A stretch of 64,000 bases of DNA from JACKIC01 sp964543795. Its GTDB lineage: Bacteria; Planctomycetota; UBA1135; UBA2386. The stretch is taken from contig CAZIZN010000009.1 of assembly GCA_964543795.1 (NCBI GenBank), forward strand, positions 124,001 to 188,000. The letters run 5' to 3'. Of this stretch, positions 33,526 through 44,100 are shown in pieces. Position numbers and translations under genes: made by a program. The notes under the pieces were generated by a model. The model made no database searches and was not told the DNA's origin. It saw nothing but the letters and a program-made list of their open reading frames with translations. Positions within the stretch are counted from its first letter, which is position 1. Every line of letters begins with the position of its first letter.

Positions 33526-35816
33526 CGCGGCACCTCCGTTGCAATGGTGCCGCGGAACCGCCGCAGCAGCAGGGAACTCAGCAGCACGGACACGCTGGAC
33601 AAGGACATGGCGGCACTGGCGTACACAGGGGACAGGACGATGCCCACACCCGCCAACGCCCCGGCCGCGATCGGGATGCCGAGCAGGTTGTAGATCGACG
33701 CCCAAACCAAGTTGCGCCGGATCGTCCGCATCGTCGCCTGGGCCAAGGCAAGGGCCACAGGCACGCCTGCGATCCCGCCCCGCAGCAGGGTGACGTCTGC
33801 TGCTGCCGCGGCATCGTCGGTGCCGGTGCCGACCGCAATCCCCAGGTCGGCGGTCGCCAGCGCGGGCGCGTCGTTGACACCATCACCGACCATCGCAACG
33901 CGCAGTCCCATGGCCTTCGCTTCGGCAATGCGCCGGGTCTTGTCCGCAGGCAGCAGTTCCGCCGCCACCTTGTCAATGGCGAGTTGCTGCGCGATAGCAG
34001 CGACGACGCCGTGCTTGTCCCCGGACAACATGCCGAGGCGCATCCCCATCGCGCGCAACTGCATCACGGCCGCTCGCGCCTCGGGACGCAGGCTATCGGC
34101 GAGGCCGATCACGCCCAGTAGTTCGCTGGCTCGGGCAACGAGCAGCGGCGTGACCCCGCTGGCCGCCAGCGCGTCGACGCGCGGCGTCACCACCGAGACG
34201 TCGATGCCGTGCTGCGCAAGCCACTCGGGCTTGCCGACTCGTACGGTGAGGTCGCCCAGCCGGGCCGTCACACCCATCGCCGGAAGCGCGACGAACTGCG
34301 TCGCTTCATCGAGCACGAGCCCTCGCGACCGAGCCGCACCAACCACTGCCCGCGCGAACGGATGTTCACTCGGCAACTCGGCCGCTGCAGCAACGCGAAG
34401 TAGCTCCTCGTTGCCGACTCCGGGTCGCGGCTCAACGGCCACCACCTCAGACCGACCACTCGTCAGCGTGCCGGTCTTGTCGAACAGAACGGTGTCGACG
34501 TGGCTTGCCTGCTCGATCGCCGCGCCGGTTCGGAACATGACCCCGAGTTCCGCGGCACGTCCAGCACCGACCGCAACGGCCGCTGGGGTCGCGAGACCAA
34601 GCGCGCACGGGCAGGCGATCACGAGCACCGCAACCATGTACTCGATCGCAACCGGCAGCCCGTCCCAGGTCGGATCTACTGCCCACCAGACACCAAACGT
34701 CACCAACGCCAGCGCCAACACGATCGGCACGAACACGGCACTTGCCTCATCGGCGAACCGAGCGATCGGTGCCCGCGATCCCTGGGCCAGTTCGACCGCG
34801 GCGGTGATCCGCGACAGCGCGGTTTCCGCACCGGTACGCTCGATGCGTACCAACAGCGCGCCGGTCGTGTTCAAGCTGCCACCGACAACGCGGTCACCCA
34901 GGCTCTTCTCCGCCGGCACGCTCTCGCCGCTGAGCAGCGACTCATCGACGGCTGAACTTCCGTGCACCACGACGCCGTCGCTCGGAACACGCTCACCCGG
35001 CCGCACCCGCACGCGATCGCCCGGCCGCAGGTCAGCCACCTGGACATCCCGCTCGGGCGACGCTGCATCTCCTTCGACGCGGTGTGCCATCGCCGGAACC
35101 AAGGCGTGTAGGGCGCGCAGCGCGTCGCCCAACCGCCAGCGCGCGCGTGTCTCCAAGAACTTGCCGAACAGCACGAAGGTGATGATCGCCGCCGCAGCCT
35201 CGAAGTAGACGTGCGGCGCGGCATGCTCGCCGTGCGCAAGCCATTGCGCAGCGAACGTCGCAGCCGTCGACCAACCCCAGGCCGAGAGCGCCCCGAGCGA
35301 CACCAGCGTGTTCATGTCGGGACTGCGGTGGCGGGCCGCGGCGACACCGGCGCGCAGGAATCGACGGCCGGGTCCGAACAGGACCGCCGTGCCGAGCGCG
35401 AACTGCATGATGCGGCCAGCTCCGGTGTCGGCAAACGAGATCGCCCCGTGCGACATGCCGAGCACGAGCAGCGGTACGGTGAGAGCTGCTGCGACGGCAA
35501 GGTCGCGCAGAAGACCGCGGCGGTCTCGTTCCTCGGACTCGCTCCGGCCAACTCCAGCCGGCCCCACCGAGGGGGCAGGCGGCAACACGCCGTAGCCCGC
35601 GGCGACGACGGCCGCTTCCAGGGCAGCTCGGTTCGTCCGGCTCGAATCGATCGCAACGCGAGCTTGCTGCGTCACGAGATTGACCCGCGCGTCCGCCACG
35701 CCATCGACATTGGTCAGCGCGCGTTCGATCCGGCGGGCGCAGGCAGCACAGGTCATGCCGGTAATGTCGAGAACAGTGGCCTCGGCTGGGGCAGGAGTAG
35801 TGGTTCGGGTTTCCAT
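33522..35816 (-). CDS. copA: Cu+-exporting P1B-1 ATPase
   Basis: 764 aa from ATG 35816 (a longer frame to 35876 is not family-like). One N-terminal metal-binding domain with GMTCAAC (about 20-26), CPC in TM6 (402-404), phosphorylation site DKTGT (446-450), SEHP (483-486), GDGVNDAP (644-651), YN in TM7 (709-710) and MSLSS in TM8 (737-741): this CPC/YN/MxxSS set defines copper(I) ATPases. It pumps Cu+ from cytoplasm to periplasm. A CopZ-like gene lies 94 bp upstream and a Cys-tailed ECF sigma gene is coupled downstream. Confidence 0.95.
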   Translation of the reverse strand: METRTTTPAPAEATVLDITGMTCAACARRIERALTNVDGVADARVNLVTQQARVAIDSSRTNRAALEAAVVAAGYGVLPPAPSVGPAGVGRSESEERDRRGLLRDLAVAAALTVPLLVLGMSHGAISFADTGAGRIMQFALGTAVLFGPGRRFLRAGVAAARHRSPDMNTLVSLGALSAWGWSTAATFAAQWLAHGEHAAPHVYFEAAAAIITFVLFGKFLETRARWRLGDALRALHALVPAMAHRVEGDAASPERDVQVADLRPGDRVRVRPGERVPSDGVVVHGSSAVDESLLSGESVPAEKSLGDRVVGGSLNTTGALLVRIERTGAETALSRITAAVELAQGSRAPIARFADEASAVFVPIVLALALVTFGVWWAVDPTWDGLPVAIEYMVAVLVIACPCALGLATPAAVAVGAGRAAELGVMFRTGAAIEQASHVDTVLFDKTGTLTSGRSEVVAVEPRPGVGNEELLRVAAAAELPSEHPFARAVVGAARSRGLVLDEATQFVALPAMGVTARLGDLTVRVGKPEWLAQHGIDVSVVTPRVDALAASGVTPLLVARASELLGVIGLADSLRPEARAAVMQLRAMGMRLGMLSGDKHGVVAAIAQQLAIDKVAAELLPADKTRRIAEAKAMGLRVAMVGDGVNDAPALATADLGIAVGTGTDDAAAAADVTLLRGGIAGVPVALALAQATMRTIRRNLVWASIYNLLGIPIAAGALAGVGIVLSPVYASAAMSLSSVSVLLSSLLLRRFRGTIATEVPR

Positions 35817-35910
35817 GCCTTGCGGACGCTGAAGGTCCAACCCCCTTACGCAGTTCTGGCTCGGTGGGACTGGCACCCTGCCTGTTCGAGAGCGCGGGTA
35901 GGCAGGGGCG

Positions 35911-36165
35911 TCACGACGCCGTCACTCTCGCGTCGTAGCCGGCGTCGTTCACGGCGGCGACGAGCTGCTCGGGATCGACTTGGGCCGGATCGTAGGCGAC
36001 TCGGGCTAGATCGCGGGCGCGGTCGACCTGCGCCGAATGCACGCCTTCGAGGCTCGCAAGGGCTTGGTGAACATGCCGGACGCAAGAACCGCAGGTCATG
36101 CCGGAAATGGCGAGAACTGCGGTCTGGGGATCGGAGGAAGAGTCGATTCGCGAGGGTCTCATCAT
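35911..36165 (-). CDS. copZ: Heavy-metal-associated domain copper chaperone (CopZ-like)
   Basis: 84 aa. The HMA domain (about 15-82) has GMTCGSC (22-28) with the usual MxCxxC and the C-terminal AGYDA. Two adjacent ATGs (36165, 36162) could start it. It would hand Cu+ to the CopA encoded next. Confidence 0.88.
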   Translation of the reverse strand: MMRPSRIDSSSDPQTAVLAISGMTCGSCVRHVHQALASLEGVHSAQVDRARDLARVAYDPAQVDPEQLVAAVNDAGYDARVTAS

Positions 36166-36311
36166 CGTACGCGGGAACGTGAACAGAAGAATGGCAAGGA
36201 GTGCCTCGCCGACGCCGTGCTCCCCCCTGCCTTACACGGATTCGAGTGGTTTCCGCGTCGTCTGGCAGCTGGACACCCTTCGCACCACACGACGAGTCCG
36301 TCACGCCAGGA

Positions 36312-36983
36312 TCATCGCGTCACATCGATGTCGTGCCCGCGACAGCATGCCGGCAGCTCGTCTCGCACGATCTCCAAGACGAGTCGGGCCTTCTCCAGGA
36401 AGTCGGTTGTGCTCGGGACTTCGACGCGCCGTGCATGGCCACCCCACGCCGCGGCGATCTTCGCGTCCAGCGCCGCGGCCTGTTCGGCGGACTCGACGCG
36501 CAAGGGGTTGCTGTGGTCGAATCCTTGCGCCAGCGCGGGCGTCCGCAGGTGCACGACCGCCGAATACCGACGTAGCTCCGCCTCCGCTTGGGTGCCGAGG
36601 GAGTCCCAGTAGGTCGCTTGGGCCTGTGGCCAGTAGGCCGCACCATCGACGGTCCCGCGGTCGCAAAGCGCCACAACGATCTCGTTCGCATGGCCGAAAG
36701 CCACGGCCTCCAACTCGCGCTGTACGTAGTAGATCGCCCGCTGCGAGGCGCACCGCGCCGCTTCTGACCCAAGGCGCGGAAAGCCGCCGCCGAACACGAT
36801 CCCGGCGGCCTCAGGCAGGATCGCGATGTGCTTGCAGAACGACCTTCGGGCCATCTCCAGCACGGCCGTCTTCCCCGCGCCGGGCCCACCCGTAACGACC
36901 ACGAGCTTGACCTCGCGCTGCGTCAGCTGGCAACGACATGGACTCGATCCGACTGGCAGGACTGAGACTGCGTGTGATGACAT
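36312..36983 (-). CDS. AAA-type ATPase/kinase-like protein
   Basis: 223 aa from ATG 36983; an in-frame ATG at 36998 would overlap the preceding gene. P-loop GGPGAGKTA (32-40), then ILPEAAGIVFGGGFPRL, VALCDRGTVDGAAYWP (DRG in the Walker B position) and YSAVVHLRTP, the pattern of AAA_28 family proteins of unknown substrate. The gene is 5 nt from the MBL gene and probably shares its transcript. Confidence 0.78.
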   Translation of the reverse strand: MSSHAVSVLPVGSSPCRCQLTQREVKLVVVTGGPGAGKTAVLEMARRSFCKHIAILPEAAGIVFGGGFPRLGSEAARCASQRAIYYVQRELEAVAFGHANEIVVALCDRGTVDGAAYWPQAQATYWDSLGTQAEAELRRYSAVVHLRTPALAQGFDHSNPLRVESAEQAAALDAKIAAAWGGHARRVEVPSTTDFLEKARLVLEIVRDELPACCRGHDIDVTR

Positions 36984-36987
36984 GGGA

Positions 36988-38406
36988 TCAGCCCTCACTC
37001 AATTCGCCAAGGCGAACGGACTCGCCGTCGCGGGCAACGTGCGTAGGCCAGCCCAGGCGTTCCTGGATCAGCGTCGCCATCGCTTGGGCTGGTCGTGGCT
37101 CGCCGTGCACGAGGTACGTCATGGTGGGCGGCGTCTTCAGGGAGCCGAGCCACCGCAGCATCTCCTTTCCGTCGGCGTGCGCGGACAAGCCATGGATCGT
37201 GCGGACCTCAGCTGCCACGGGGATCGATCTGCCATGGATGCGAAGCTCCCGTGCGCCGTCCTGCAACATCCTGCCTCGCGTCCCTTGCGCCTGGTAGCCG
37301 ACGAGCAGCACAGTCGTGCGCGGCATCGGCAAGCGTCTGGCGAAGTGATGGAGGATGCGGCCGCCAGTGGCCATGCCGCTTCCCGCGATGACGATCATGG
37401 GGCCGCGCCGCTCATTGAGAGCCTTCGACTCGTCGCGCGTCGCGCAAAGCTCGTACTGCTGGCAGCAGAGCGGGCACTGCTTGTGGTCCATCGCCTGCCG
37501 CATCTCATGGTCCAGATCCTCCAGATGGTGGCAGTAGACCTCCGAGACCCGGTTCGCCATCGGGCTGTCGATGACCACCGGAATCCGCGGTGTCCTGCCA
37601 GCCTCTTCGAGTTGACGAAGCACCCAGATCAGGGTCTGGGTGCGGCCAACCGCGAACGCCGGAATGAGCAGGACGCGCTCCTGCGCAGCCGTTTCGCGCA
37701 CGATCGCGGCGAGTGATTCGACCGGATCTCCCACATGCTCCTTGTCCCCGTAGGTGGACTCGATCAGCAGCACGTCCGCAGCCAGAACGGGCTCGGGATC
37801 GCACAGGATGGGTTGGTTCCAGCGTCCCAGATCGCCGGAGTAGACCAACCGAAGGGGAACCGAGCCGTCGATGCCGAGGTCGGCAGTTGCCGATCCGAGA
37901 ATGTGGCCCGCGCGGCGCAAGGTCGCCCGTACGCCTGCCGCGACGTCGAAAGCGGTGCCATAGCCATGAACCTGCACCGCGTCCAGGACTGGTGCCACAT
38001 CGTCCGCGGTGAACAGCGGCTGCGCCGGGTGGTGCCTGCTGTAGCCATGCCGGTTCGCGTATGTGGCCTCCTCCTCCTGCAGGCGCGCAGCGTCCGCCAG
38101 CAAGATGCGCAACAGGTCGCGCGTGCCCGCGGTGCAGTGGATGCGACCCCTGAAGCCGGCCCGCACGAGCAGCGGGAGTCCTCCGGAGTGGTCGAGATGA
38201 GCATGGCTCAGGATGACGGCGTCGAGCCCTTGCACGTCGAAGGTTGGCTTCGCCCAGTTGCGTAGCCGCAGCTCCTTCAGGCCCTGGAAGAGGCCGCAGT
38301 CGAGGAGCACCCTCGCGCGAGGCGTGGTCAGTAGGTGCTTCGAACCCGTCACGGTTCCGGCAGCACCGAGGAACTGCAGGGAAGGGAGCGTTTGCATGCC
38401 GCGCAT
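36988..38406 (-). CDS. Metallo-beta-lactamase/beta-CASP RNase-like protein
   Basis: 472 aa from ATG 38406 (TGATG junction with the ATPase stop; an alternative ATG at 38397). Zinc-binding SHAHLDHSGG (67-76), SGDLGRWNQPI, ESTYGDKEH (motif 4) and beta-CASP motifs VIAGSGMATGGRILHHF (A) and TIHGLSAHADG, then YLVHGEPRPAQ (C), as in bacterial YSH1/CPSF73-like nucleases. Length fits. It probably cleaves or processes RNA. Two clusters of cysteines (CPLCCQQYELC) near 335 are unusual and might bind an additional metal. Confidence 0.85.
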   Translation of the reverse strand: MRGMQTLPSLQFLGAAGTVTGSKHLLTTPRARVLLDCGLFQGLKELRLRNWAKPTFDVQGLDAVILSHAHLDHSGGLPLLVRAGFRGRIHCTAGTRDLLRILLADAARLQEEEATYANRHGYSRHHPAQPLFTADDVAPVLDAVQVHGYGTAFDVAAGVRATLRRAGHILGSATADLGIDGSVPLRLVYSGDLGRWNQPILCDPEPVLAADVLLIESTYGDKEHVGDPVESLAAIVRETAAQERVLLIPAFAVGRTQTLIWVLRQLEEAGRTPRIPVVIDSPMANRVSEVYCHHLEDLDHEMRQAMDHKQCPLCCQQYELCATRDESKALNERRGPMIVIAGSGMATGGRILHHFARRLPMPRTTVLLVGYQAQGTRGRMLQDGARELRIHGRSIPVAAEVRTIHGLSAHADGKEMLRWLGSLKTPPTMTYLVHGEPRPAQAMATLIQERLGWPTHVARDGESVRLGELSEG

Positions 38407-41189
38407 CAGATGACCCCTTCCGGCGCGGAGCGCCGGATTCGCAACCACTTCGTGAACTCCAGGACACCGACCGGAACGCATGCGATCAGGAACATGGTCG
38501 CGCACTCGGTCCAGCCGAGCGTGGCCGTACCCATCAGGCCCGCGAGCGTTTCGTTGTGATGCGACCAGATCTGCAGCAGACAGGAGGCCGCGACGACAAC
38601 GGCGAGCATCAGGTTCGTTCGCCACGCGAGCCGCCAGAGCGGGACCGTCTCGCTGCGGCAACCGAACGAGCGCAGCAACTCGGCGAACACCAACGTGGCG
38701 AACGCATGCGTGCGTGCCGTGCGCTCGTCCTCGACCGACAGGCCGTAGAGGTAGACCGCGAATGCAGCACCTGACGTCATGAGGGCCGTGAATCCCATCG
38801 TCAACAGGAAGCCCCGGTCCGTGATCTGCGCGGTCCGCAGGCGTGGCCGGCGTTGCATCACGTCCGGTGCGACGGGGTCTGCCGCCAGGAACAATGCGGG
38901 CAACCCATCGGTGACCAGATTGATCCACAGGATCTGGATGGGCAGGAGCGGCAATGGCAGCCCCGCAACCACGCACGCGGTCATCAATAGCAGTTCCGCC
39001 GTATTGCCGCCGAGCAAGAACAACAGGGTCTTGCGAATGTTGTCGTAGACGCCACGTCCCTCCTCCACCGCAGCGGCGATGGACGCGAAGTTGTCGTCGG
39101 TGACCACCATGTCGGAAGCCTGCTTGGCGACCTCGGTCCCGGATCGCCCCATGGCCACGCCGACGTCGGATCCGCGCAACGCCGGGGCGTCGTTCACCCC
39201 GTCGCCCGTCATCGCCACGACCGCGCCTTGCGACTGCCACGCGCGAACGATGCGCAGCTTGTCCGCGGCGGTCACGCGAGCGAACACGGCGACGCTCGCG
39301 ATGCACGCCGCAAGCGCCTCGTCGCTCATCCGCTGCAGTTCCGCTCCGCCCACGACCGCGGAGGTCGCATCCGCAAGTCCCAGTTCCCGCGCGATCGCAG
39401 CCGCCGTCTTCGGCTGGTCCCCCGTGATCATCACGACACGGATGCCGGCGGCGCGACAGTGTTGCACGGCCACCTTGGCCTCCTGACGTGGGGGATCGTA
39501 CATGCCGACGAAACCGACGAACGTGAGGTCCTGCTCCAACGACTCGACGGTCAGAGGTGCCTGCAGGCAAGCCGTCGCGGCGGAACCACTCAGCTCCCGC
39601 CTTGCACATCCGAGCACGCGAAGTGCACGCGCCGCGAGCGCAGCGTTCGCTTCCAGAGCCGCGCTCCGGTCCGCCTCCGACATGGGGGAGGTGCCGTCGG
39701 CCGTCAGTCTGCGGGTACAACGCGCGAGAACGCTCTCCGGGGAGCCGTTGACCAGCACCTCGAACGATCCGCCGGACAGCCGCCGCACGACACACGCTCG
39801 CTTGCGATCGGAGTCGAACGGGATCTCGCCGACCTTCGGAGCCTCCCGATCCAACGTGGCGCGGTCGCCGCCGATCTTCGCCGCAGCGACGACCATCGCC
39901 GCCTCGGTGGGATCGCCCACGGCTTCGTGCACCCCGTCGCGGACGACGACTTCGGCATTCGTGCAGCCGACGAGGTTCCGAGCCAGCTGCTGCAGCATGA
40001 AGTGAACCTCCGTCGGAACAGGCTTTCCGTGCAGTGCAACGCCCCCCTCGGGTGCGTAGCCCTCGCCGAAGAAGTCCACCTCGAGCCCGGCGACGAGCGC
40101 GACGCGGGCGGTCATCTGGCCCACGGTGAGCGTGCCGGTCTTGTCCGTGCAAATGACGTTCGTGCTACCCAGGGTCTCGACCGCGGGGAGCCGACGGATC
40201 AGCGCCTTGCGCTGCGCCATGCGCCGTACGCCAACGGCGAGCGCGACGGTGACGATGGCAGGCAAACCCTCAGGTACCGCGGCAACTGCGAGGCTCACGG
40301 CAACCAGCAGCAGGGGCAAAATGGGCTCGCCGCGGAGCAGACCGAGTGCGAAGAGTCCCGCGACGATCGACAGCGACGCGACGACGAGGATCTTGCCAAC
40401 TCGACGCAAGCGTACTTGGAGGGGTGTCTCCTCCCCTGCACCTGCGGACTCGATGAGACCCGCGATGCAACCGACCTCGGATCGCATCCCCGTGGCAACC
40501 ACGACGGCTCGCGCCGTGCCGGTGGAGACCGCGGTGCCCATGTAGACCATGGTCACGCGGTCCGCGAGCATCGCGGTGGGCTCGACGGCGACGGTCGCCG
40601 ACTTGGCGGCCGGTTCGGACTCGCCGGTGAGGGACTTCTCGACGCAGCCAAGTGACGCCGACTCGATCAGCCGCGCATCCGCCGCCACGAGGTCGCCGGA
40701 CTCCAGCAACAGGAGGTCCCCCGGAACGAGATCCGCCGAAGCAACCACGAGGGTGCGACCGCCGCGCCGCACTTTGGCTTGCGGAGCGGTGAGGCGCTTG
40801 AGCGCCGCAATGGACCGCTCCGCGCTGAACTCCTGCCACGCTCCGATCACGGCGTTGAGGACGACGATCGCCGTGATCACGACGGAATCGACCCACTCCC
40901 CGAGTGCGCCCGATACCGCGGCTGCGCCCACGAGCAGCCACACGATGAAGCTCTTGAACTGGCCGAGCAGCACCTGAACGAACCCAGCCTGCGCCGCATG
41001 GCGCAGCTCGTTGGGACCGAACTCTGTGAGCCGACGAGATGCCTCCTCGGCGCTGAGCCCGTCCGACGAGGTCCCGATGCGGTTCACGGCCTCGGCGACC
41101 GGCATGGCATGCCACGCCGGAGTGCCGTCCGCTCCGTCGCGAAGCGTGTTGGTCACACTGCTCTCGCTGAGACCTGGGTACGTCGCCAT
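38406..41189 (-). CDS. P2A-type (Ca2+-type) cation-transporting ATPase
   Basis: 927 aa from ATG 41189, preceded 6 nt upstream by GAGGA; GTG 41156 (GTGA overlap with the RND gene stop) and ATG 41195 are alternatives. N-terminal cation ATPase domain, LTGESEPAAK, TM4 VPEGLPAIVTVAL, CTDKTGTLT, TGDGVNDAPAL and the Ca2+ site: NTAELLL (TM5) and NLVTDGLPAL (TM6), as in SERCA/LMCA. It exports Ca2+ or Mn2+ in relatives. Its place between a copper pump and an RNase is odd; it begins inside the end of the cusA-like gene by 37 nt. Confidence 0.88.
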   Translation of the reverse strand: MATYPGLSESSVTNTLRDGADGTPAWHAMPVAEAVNRIGTSSDGLSAEEASRRLTEFGPNELRHAAQAGFVQVLLGQFKSFIVWLLVGAAAVSGALGEWVDSVVITAIVVLNAVIGAWQEFSAERSIAALKRLTAPQAKVRRGGRTLVVASADLVPGDLLLLESGDLVAADARLIESASLGCVEKSLTGESEPAAKSATVAVEPTAMLADRVTMVYMGTAVSTGTARAVVVATGMRSEVGCIAGLIESAGAGEETPLQVRLRRVGKILVVASLSIVAGLFALGLLRGEPILPLLLVAVSLAVAAVPEGLPAIVTVALAVGVRRMAQRKALIRRLPAVETLGSTNVICTDKTGTLTVGQMTARVALVAGLEVDFFGEGYAPEGGVALHGKPVPTEVHFMLQQLARNLVGCTNAEVVVRDGVHEAVGDPTEAAMVVAAAKIGGDRATLDREAPKVGEIPFDSDRKRACVVRRLSGGSFEVLVNGSPESVLARCTRRLTADGTSPMSEADRSAALEANAALAARALRVLGCARRELSGSAATACLQAPLTVESLEQDLTFVGFVGMYDPPRQEAKVAVQHCRAAGIRVVMITGDQPKTAAAIARELGLADATSAVVGGAELQRMSDEALAACIASVAVFARVTAADKLRIVRAWQSQGAVVAMTGDGVNDAPALRGSDVGVAMGRSGTEVAKQASDMVVTDDNFASIAAAVEEGRGVYDNIRKTLLFLLGGNTAELLLMTACVVAGLPLPLLPIQILWINLVTDGLPALFLAADPVAPDVMQRRPRLRTAQITDRGFLLTMGFTALMTSGAAFAVYLYGLSVEDERTARTHAFATLVFAELLRSFGCRSETVPLWRLAWRTNLMLAVVVAASCLLQIWSHHNETLAGLMGTATLGWTECATMFLIACVPVGVLEFTKWLRIRRSAPEGVI

Positions 41190-44100
41190 TTCCATTCCTC
41201 GATCGCGCAGAAGAAACAGGGCACGATGAACAAGGTGATGAGGCTCACGGCCATCCCGCCCATGATGGGAATCGCCATCGGCTGCATCACGTCACTGCCG
41301 CGCCCCGTCGACCAGAAGATGGGCATGAGGCCGAACACCGTGGTCGCGGTGGTCATCAAACATGGCCGAATGCGCTTGAGCCCGGCCTCCAACACGGCAT
41401 CGCGGATCTGCTGGACCGATGTGAACCGCTTCTCCTGGAACACGTCTTCGAGGTAGGTGGCAATCACGACGCCGTCGTCGTCGACGACCCCGAAAAGCAC
41501 GAGGAACCCGACCCAAACGGCGACCGAGAGGTTCACCCCCCACAGTCCGAGCATCAGGAACCCGCCGCTCGCCGACACCAGCACGCCGAAGAAGATCACC
41601 GGGGCGATCCACCAGCGACGGAATCCGAGGTAGAGCATGACGAACATGATCCCGAGCGTGATCGGCACGAGGATCCGCATGCGCGCCGTGGCACGGACCT
41701 GGTTCTCGAACTGGCCGGACCATTCCCAGTAGTAGCCCGCGGGCAACTGCAGCCGACCGTCCTTCACGGCTTGCTGTAGCAGCACCTCCGCGTCCTGCAC
41801 GACGCTGACCTCGTCGCGATCGCGCGTGTTCATCGTCACGTAGCCGACGAGCAACCCGCGCTCACCCTTGATCTCCTGCGGGCCGAGCACGGTCTCGATG
41901 GTGGCCAGCTGAGCCAACGGCACCTGTGCTCCGTTCGCAGCGGGCACGTTCACGCGCTCGATGGCACTGATGTCCTCGCGGAAGTCGCGCGCCAGTCGCA
42001 CTCGGATCGGATACCGCTCGCGCCCTTCCACCGACTCCATCAGATTCATACCACCGAGTGACATCTCGACGGTGTCCTGGACGTCGCGGATGTTGACGCC
42101 GTAACGGGCGATGCGGTCGCGGTCGATCGCGATCTGGATGTAGGGCTTACCGACGATGCGATCGGCGACGACGTCAGTAGCGCCCGGCACTTCGCGTAGC
42201 AGCCGCTCGATCTGCAACCCGATGCGCTCGATCTCCTTCAGGTCGGAGCCGAAGACCTTGACTCCCATCATGGCGCGGAAGCCCGTTTGCAGCATGACGA
42301 GCCGAGTCTGGATCGGCTGCAGCCAAGTCGGCAGCACTCCGGGGATGGCGGTCCGCTCCTGCAACTCCGTCAGGATCTCGCCCTTGGTGATGCGGCGTTG
42401 CTCGGGCCACGCCCACGCGAGCGGAGCCTTCAGCCAGTCCGGCCAACCACGGAAGAACCGTTCGACCGGGAGCATCCGCCACTGCTCTTCCGGCTTCAGC
42501 ACGACGATCGACTCCATCATCCCGATCGGCGCGGGATCGAGCGCCGACTCGGCGCGCCCGATCTTGCCGACGACGGACTCGACCTCCGGCACGGTGGCGA
42601 TGGCCAAGTCTTGCTTGCTGTTCACCTCGACCGCACGCGAGAGCGAGCCCTGCGGTAGCAGCGAGGGCATGTAGAGGAACGATCCCTCGTCGAGCGATGG
42701 GATGAACTCACGACCGAGTCCCGGCAGGATCCGCGTCTCCTGGACCACGCTGAGACCGGCGGCGGTCTCGGCGTCGCGGTCCGTGGGATCCTGACGCCGC
42801 CACAAGAGGCGCGAGGATTCGCTGCCGTCGCGGTCCCGAACGCGCTGCCACCGGAGTTGGTCCAGTTCGAGCAGCGGACGAGTTGCAGCGACATCTTCCG
42901 GCAGATGCATCAGGCGCTTCAATTCCGGCGATGCCGGCTTGCTCGCGAACACGTTCGCGATCACCTCGACCGGGTAGAGCGTCTGGCCGATCCCCAGCCA
43001 CACCGAGAAGCCGGCAAACAGCACGAGCGCGGGCGCAGCCAGGAACAGCTTCTTGTGCCCCAACACCCAATGCAGCGTCGGCGCGTAGACCCTCGCGACA
43101 GCGCGCGACACCGGATTCGCTTCAAGCGGCAGGAAGCGTTCGCGGGTCATGCGCACGACGCAGAGTGCCATGCCAAGGCCCACCGCGCTGGCGATGAGCC
43201 AGCCGCTGCCGTGCCCCACATCGAGTCCCCACTGGAACGCCATGTGCGTCGCGACCATGGCGAGCAAGCCGATGGCGGCGGCAACGCCGAGGGTGATGCG
43301 CCGCCCCCACTGCACCGGCCGGAAGAGCAGATAGCAGACGAACGGCACGACCGTGATCGCCAGCACGACCGAAGCTCCGATCGCGAACGTCTTCGTGAAC
43401 GCGAGCGGGCGGAAGAGCTTGCCTTCCTGATCGGTCAGGAAGAACACGGGGATGAACGAGACGATCGTGTTCGTAACGGCGGTGACGATGGCCCCTGCGA
43501 CTTCCGTCGCGCCTTCGTACACCAAGCCGAGGTGACCCTTGGTCGCCTTCTCCTCCGCCGTGGCCGCGGCCATCCGACGGTAGATGTTCTCGGCCATGAT
43601 GATGCCCATGTCGGCGACGTCGCCGATCGCGATCGCGAGTCCGGCGAGCGACATGATGTTGCTGTCGATCCCGAACGCGTACATGAGCAGGAACGACGAA
43701 GCGATGGCCAACGGCAGGGTCGGCAAGACCGTCACCGTCGTTCGTAGGTGCATCAGGAAGAAGAGGATCACCAGACTCGCCAGCAACAGCTCCTCGAACA
43801 GCGCCTCCTTCAGCGTGTCGATTGTCTCGTCGACGATCGTCGTACGGTCATAGAACGGAATGATGGAGATCTTCGACTCACGGCCATCGGCCAGCTTCTT
43901 GGTCGGCAGGCCCGCCACGAGCTGGGCCAGCTTCGCCTTGACTCGAGCCAAGACCTCGCGTGGGTTTTCGCCGTAACGCATCAGAACGACGCCACCAACC
44001 GTCTCGACGCCGGCCTTGTCGAGTGATCCTCGGCGGAAGTCCGGGCCGAGTTGCACCGTCGCGACGCTACGCAACAGCACCGGCGTGCCGCCTTCCTCGC

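Noticed and set aside
35818..35835. CCTT-N10-AAGG inverted repeat just before copA
   Set aside because: It resembles a MerR/CueR half-site pair, but it touches the start codon and has the wrong spacer, so it is unlikely to be the copA operator.
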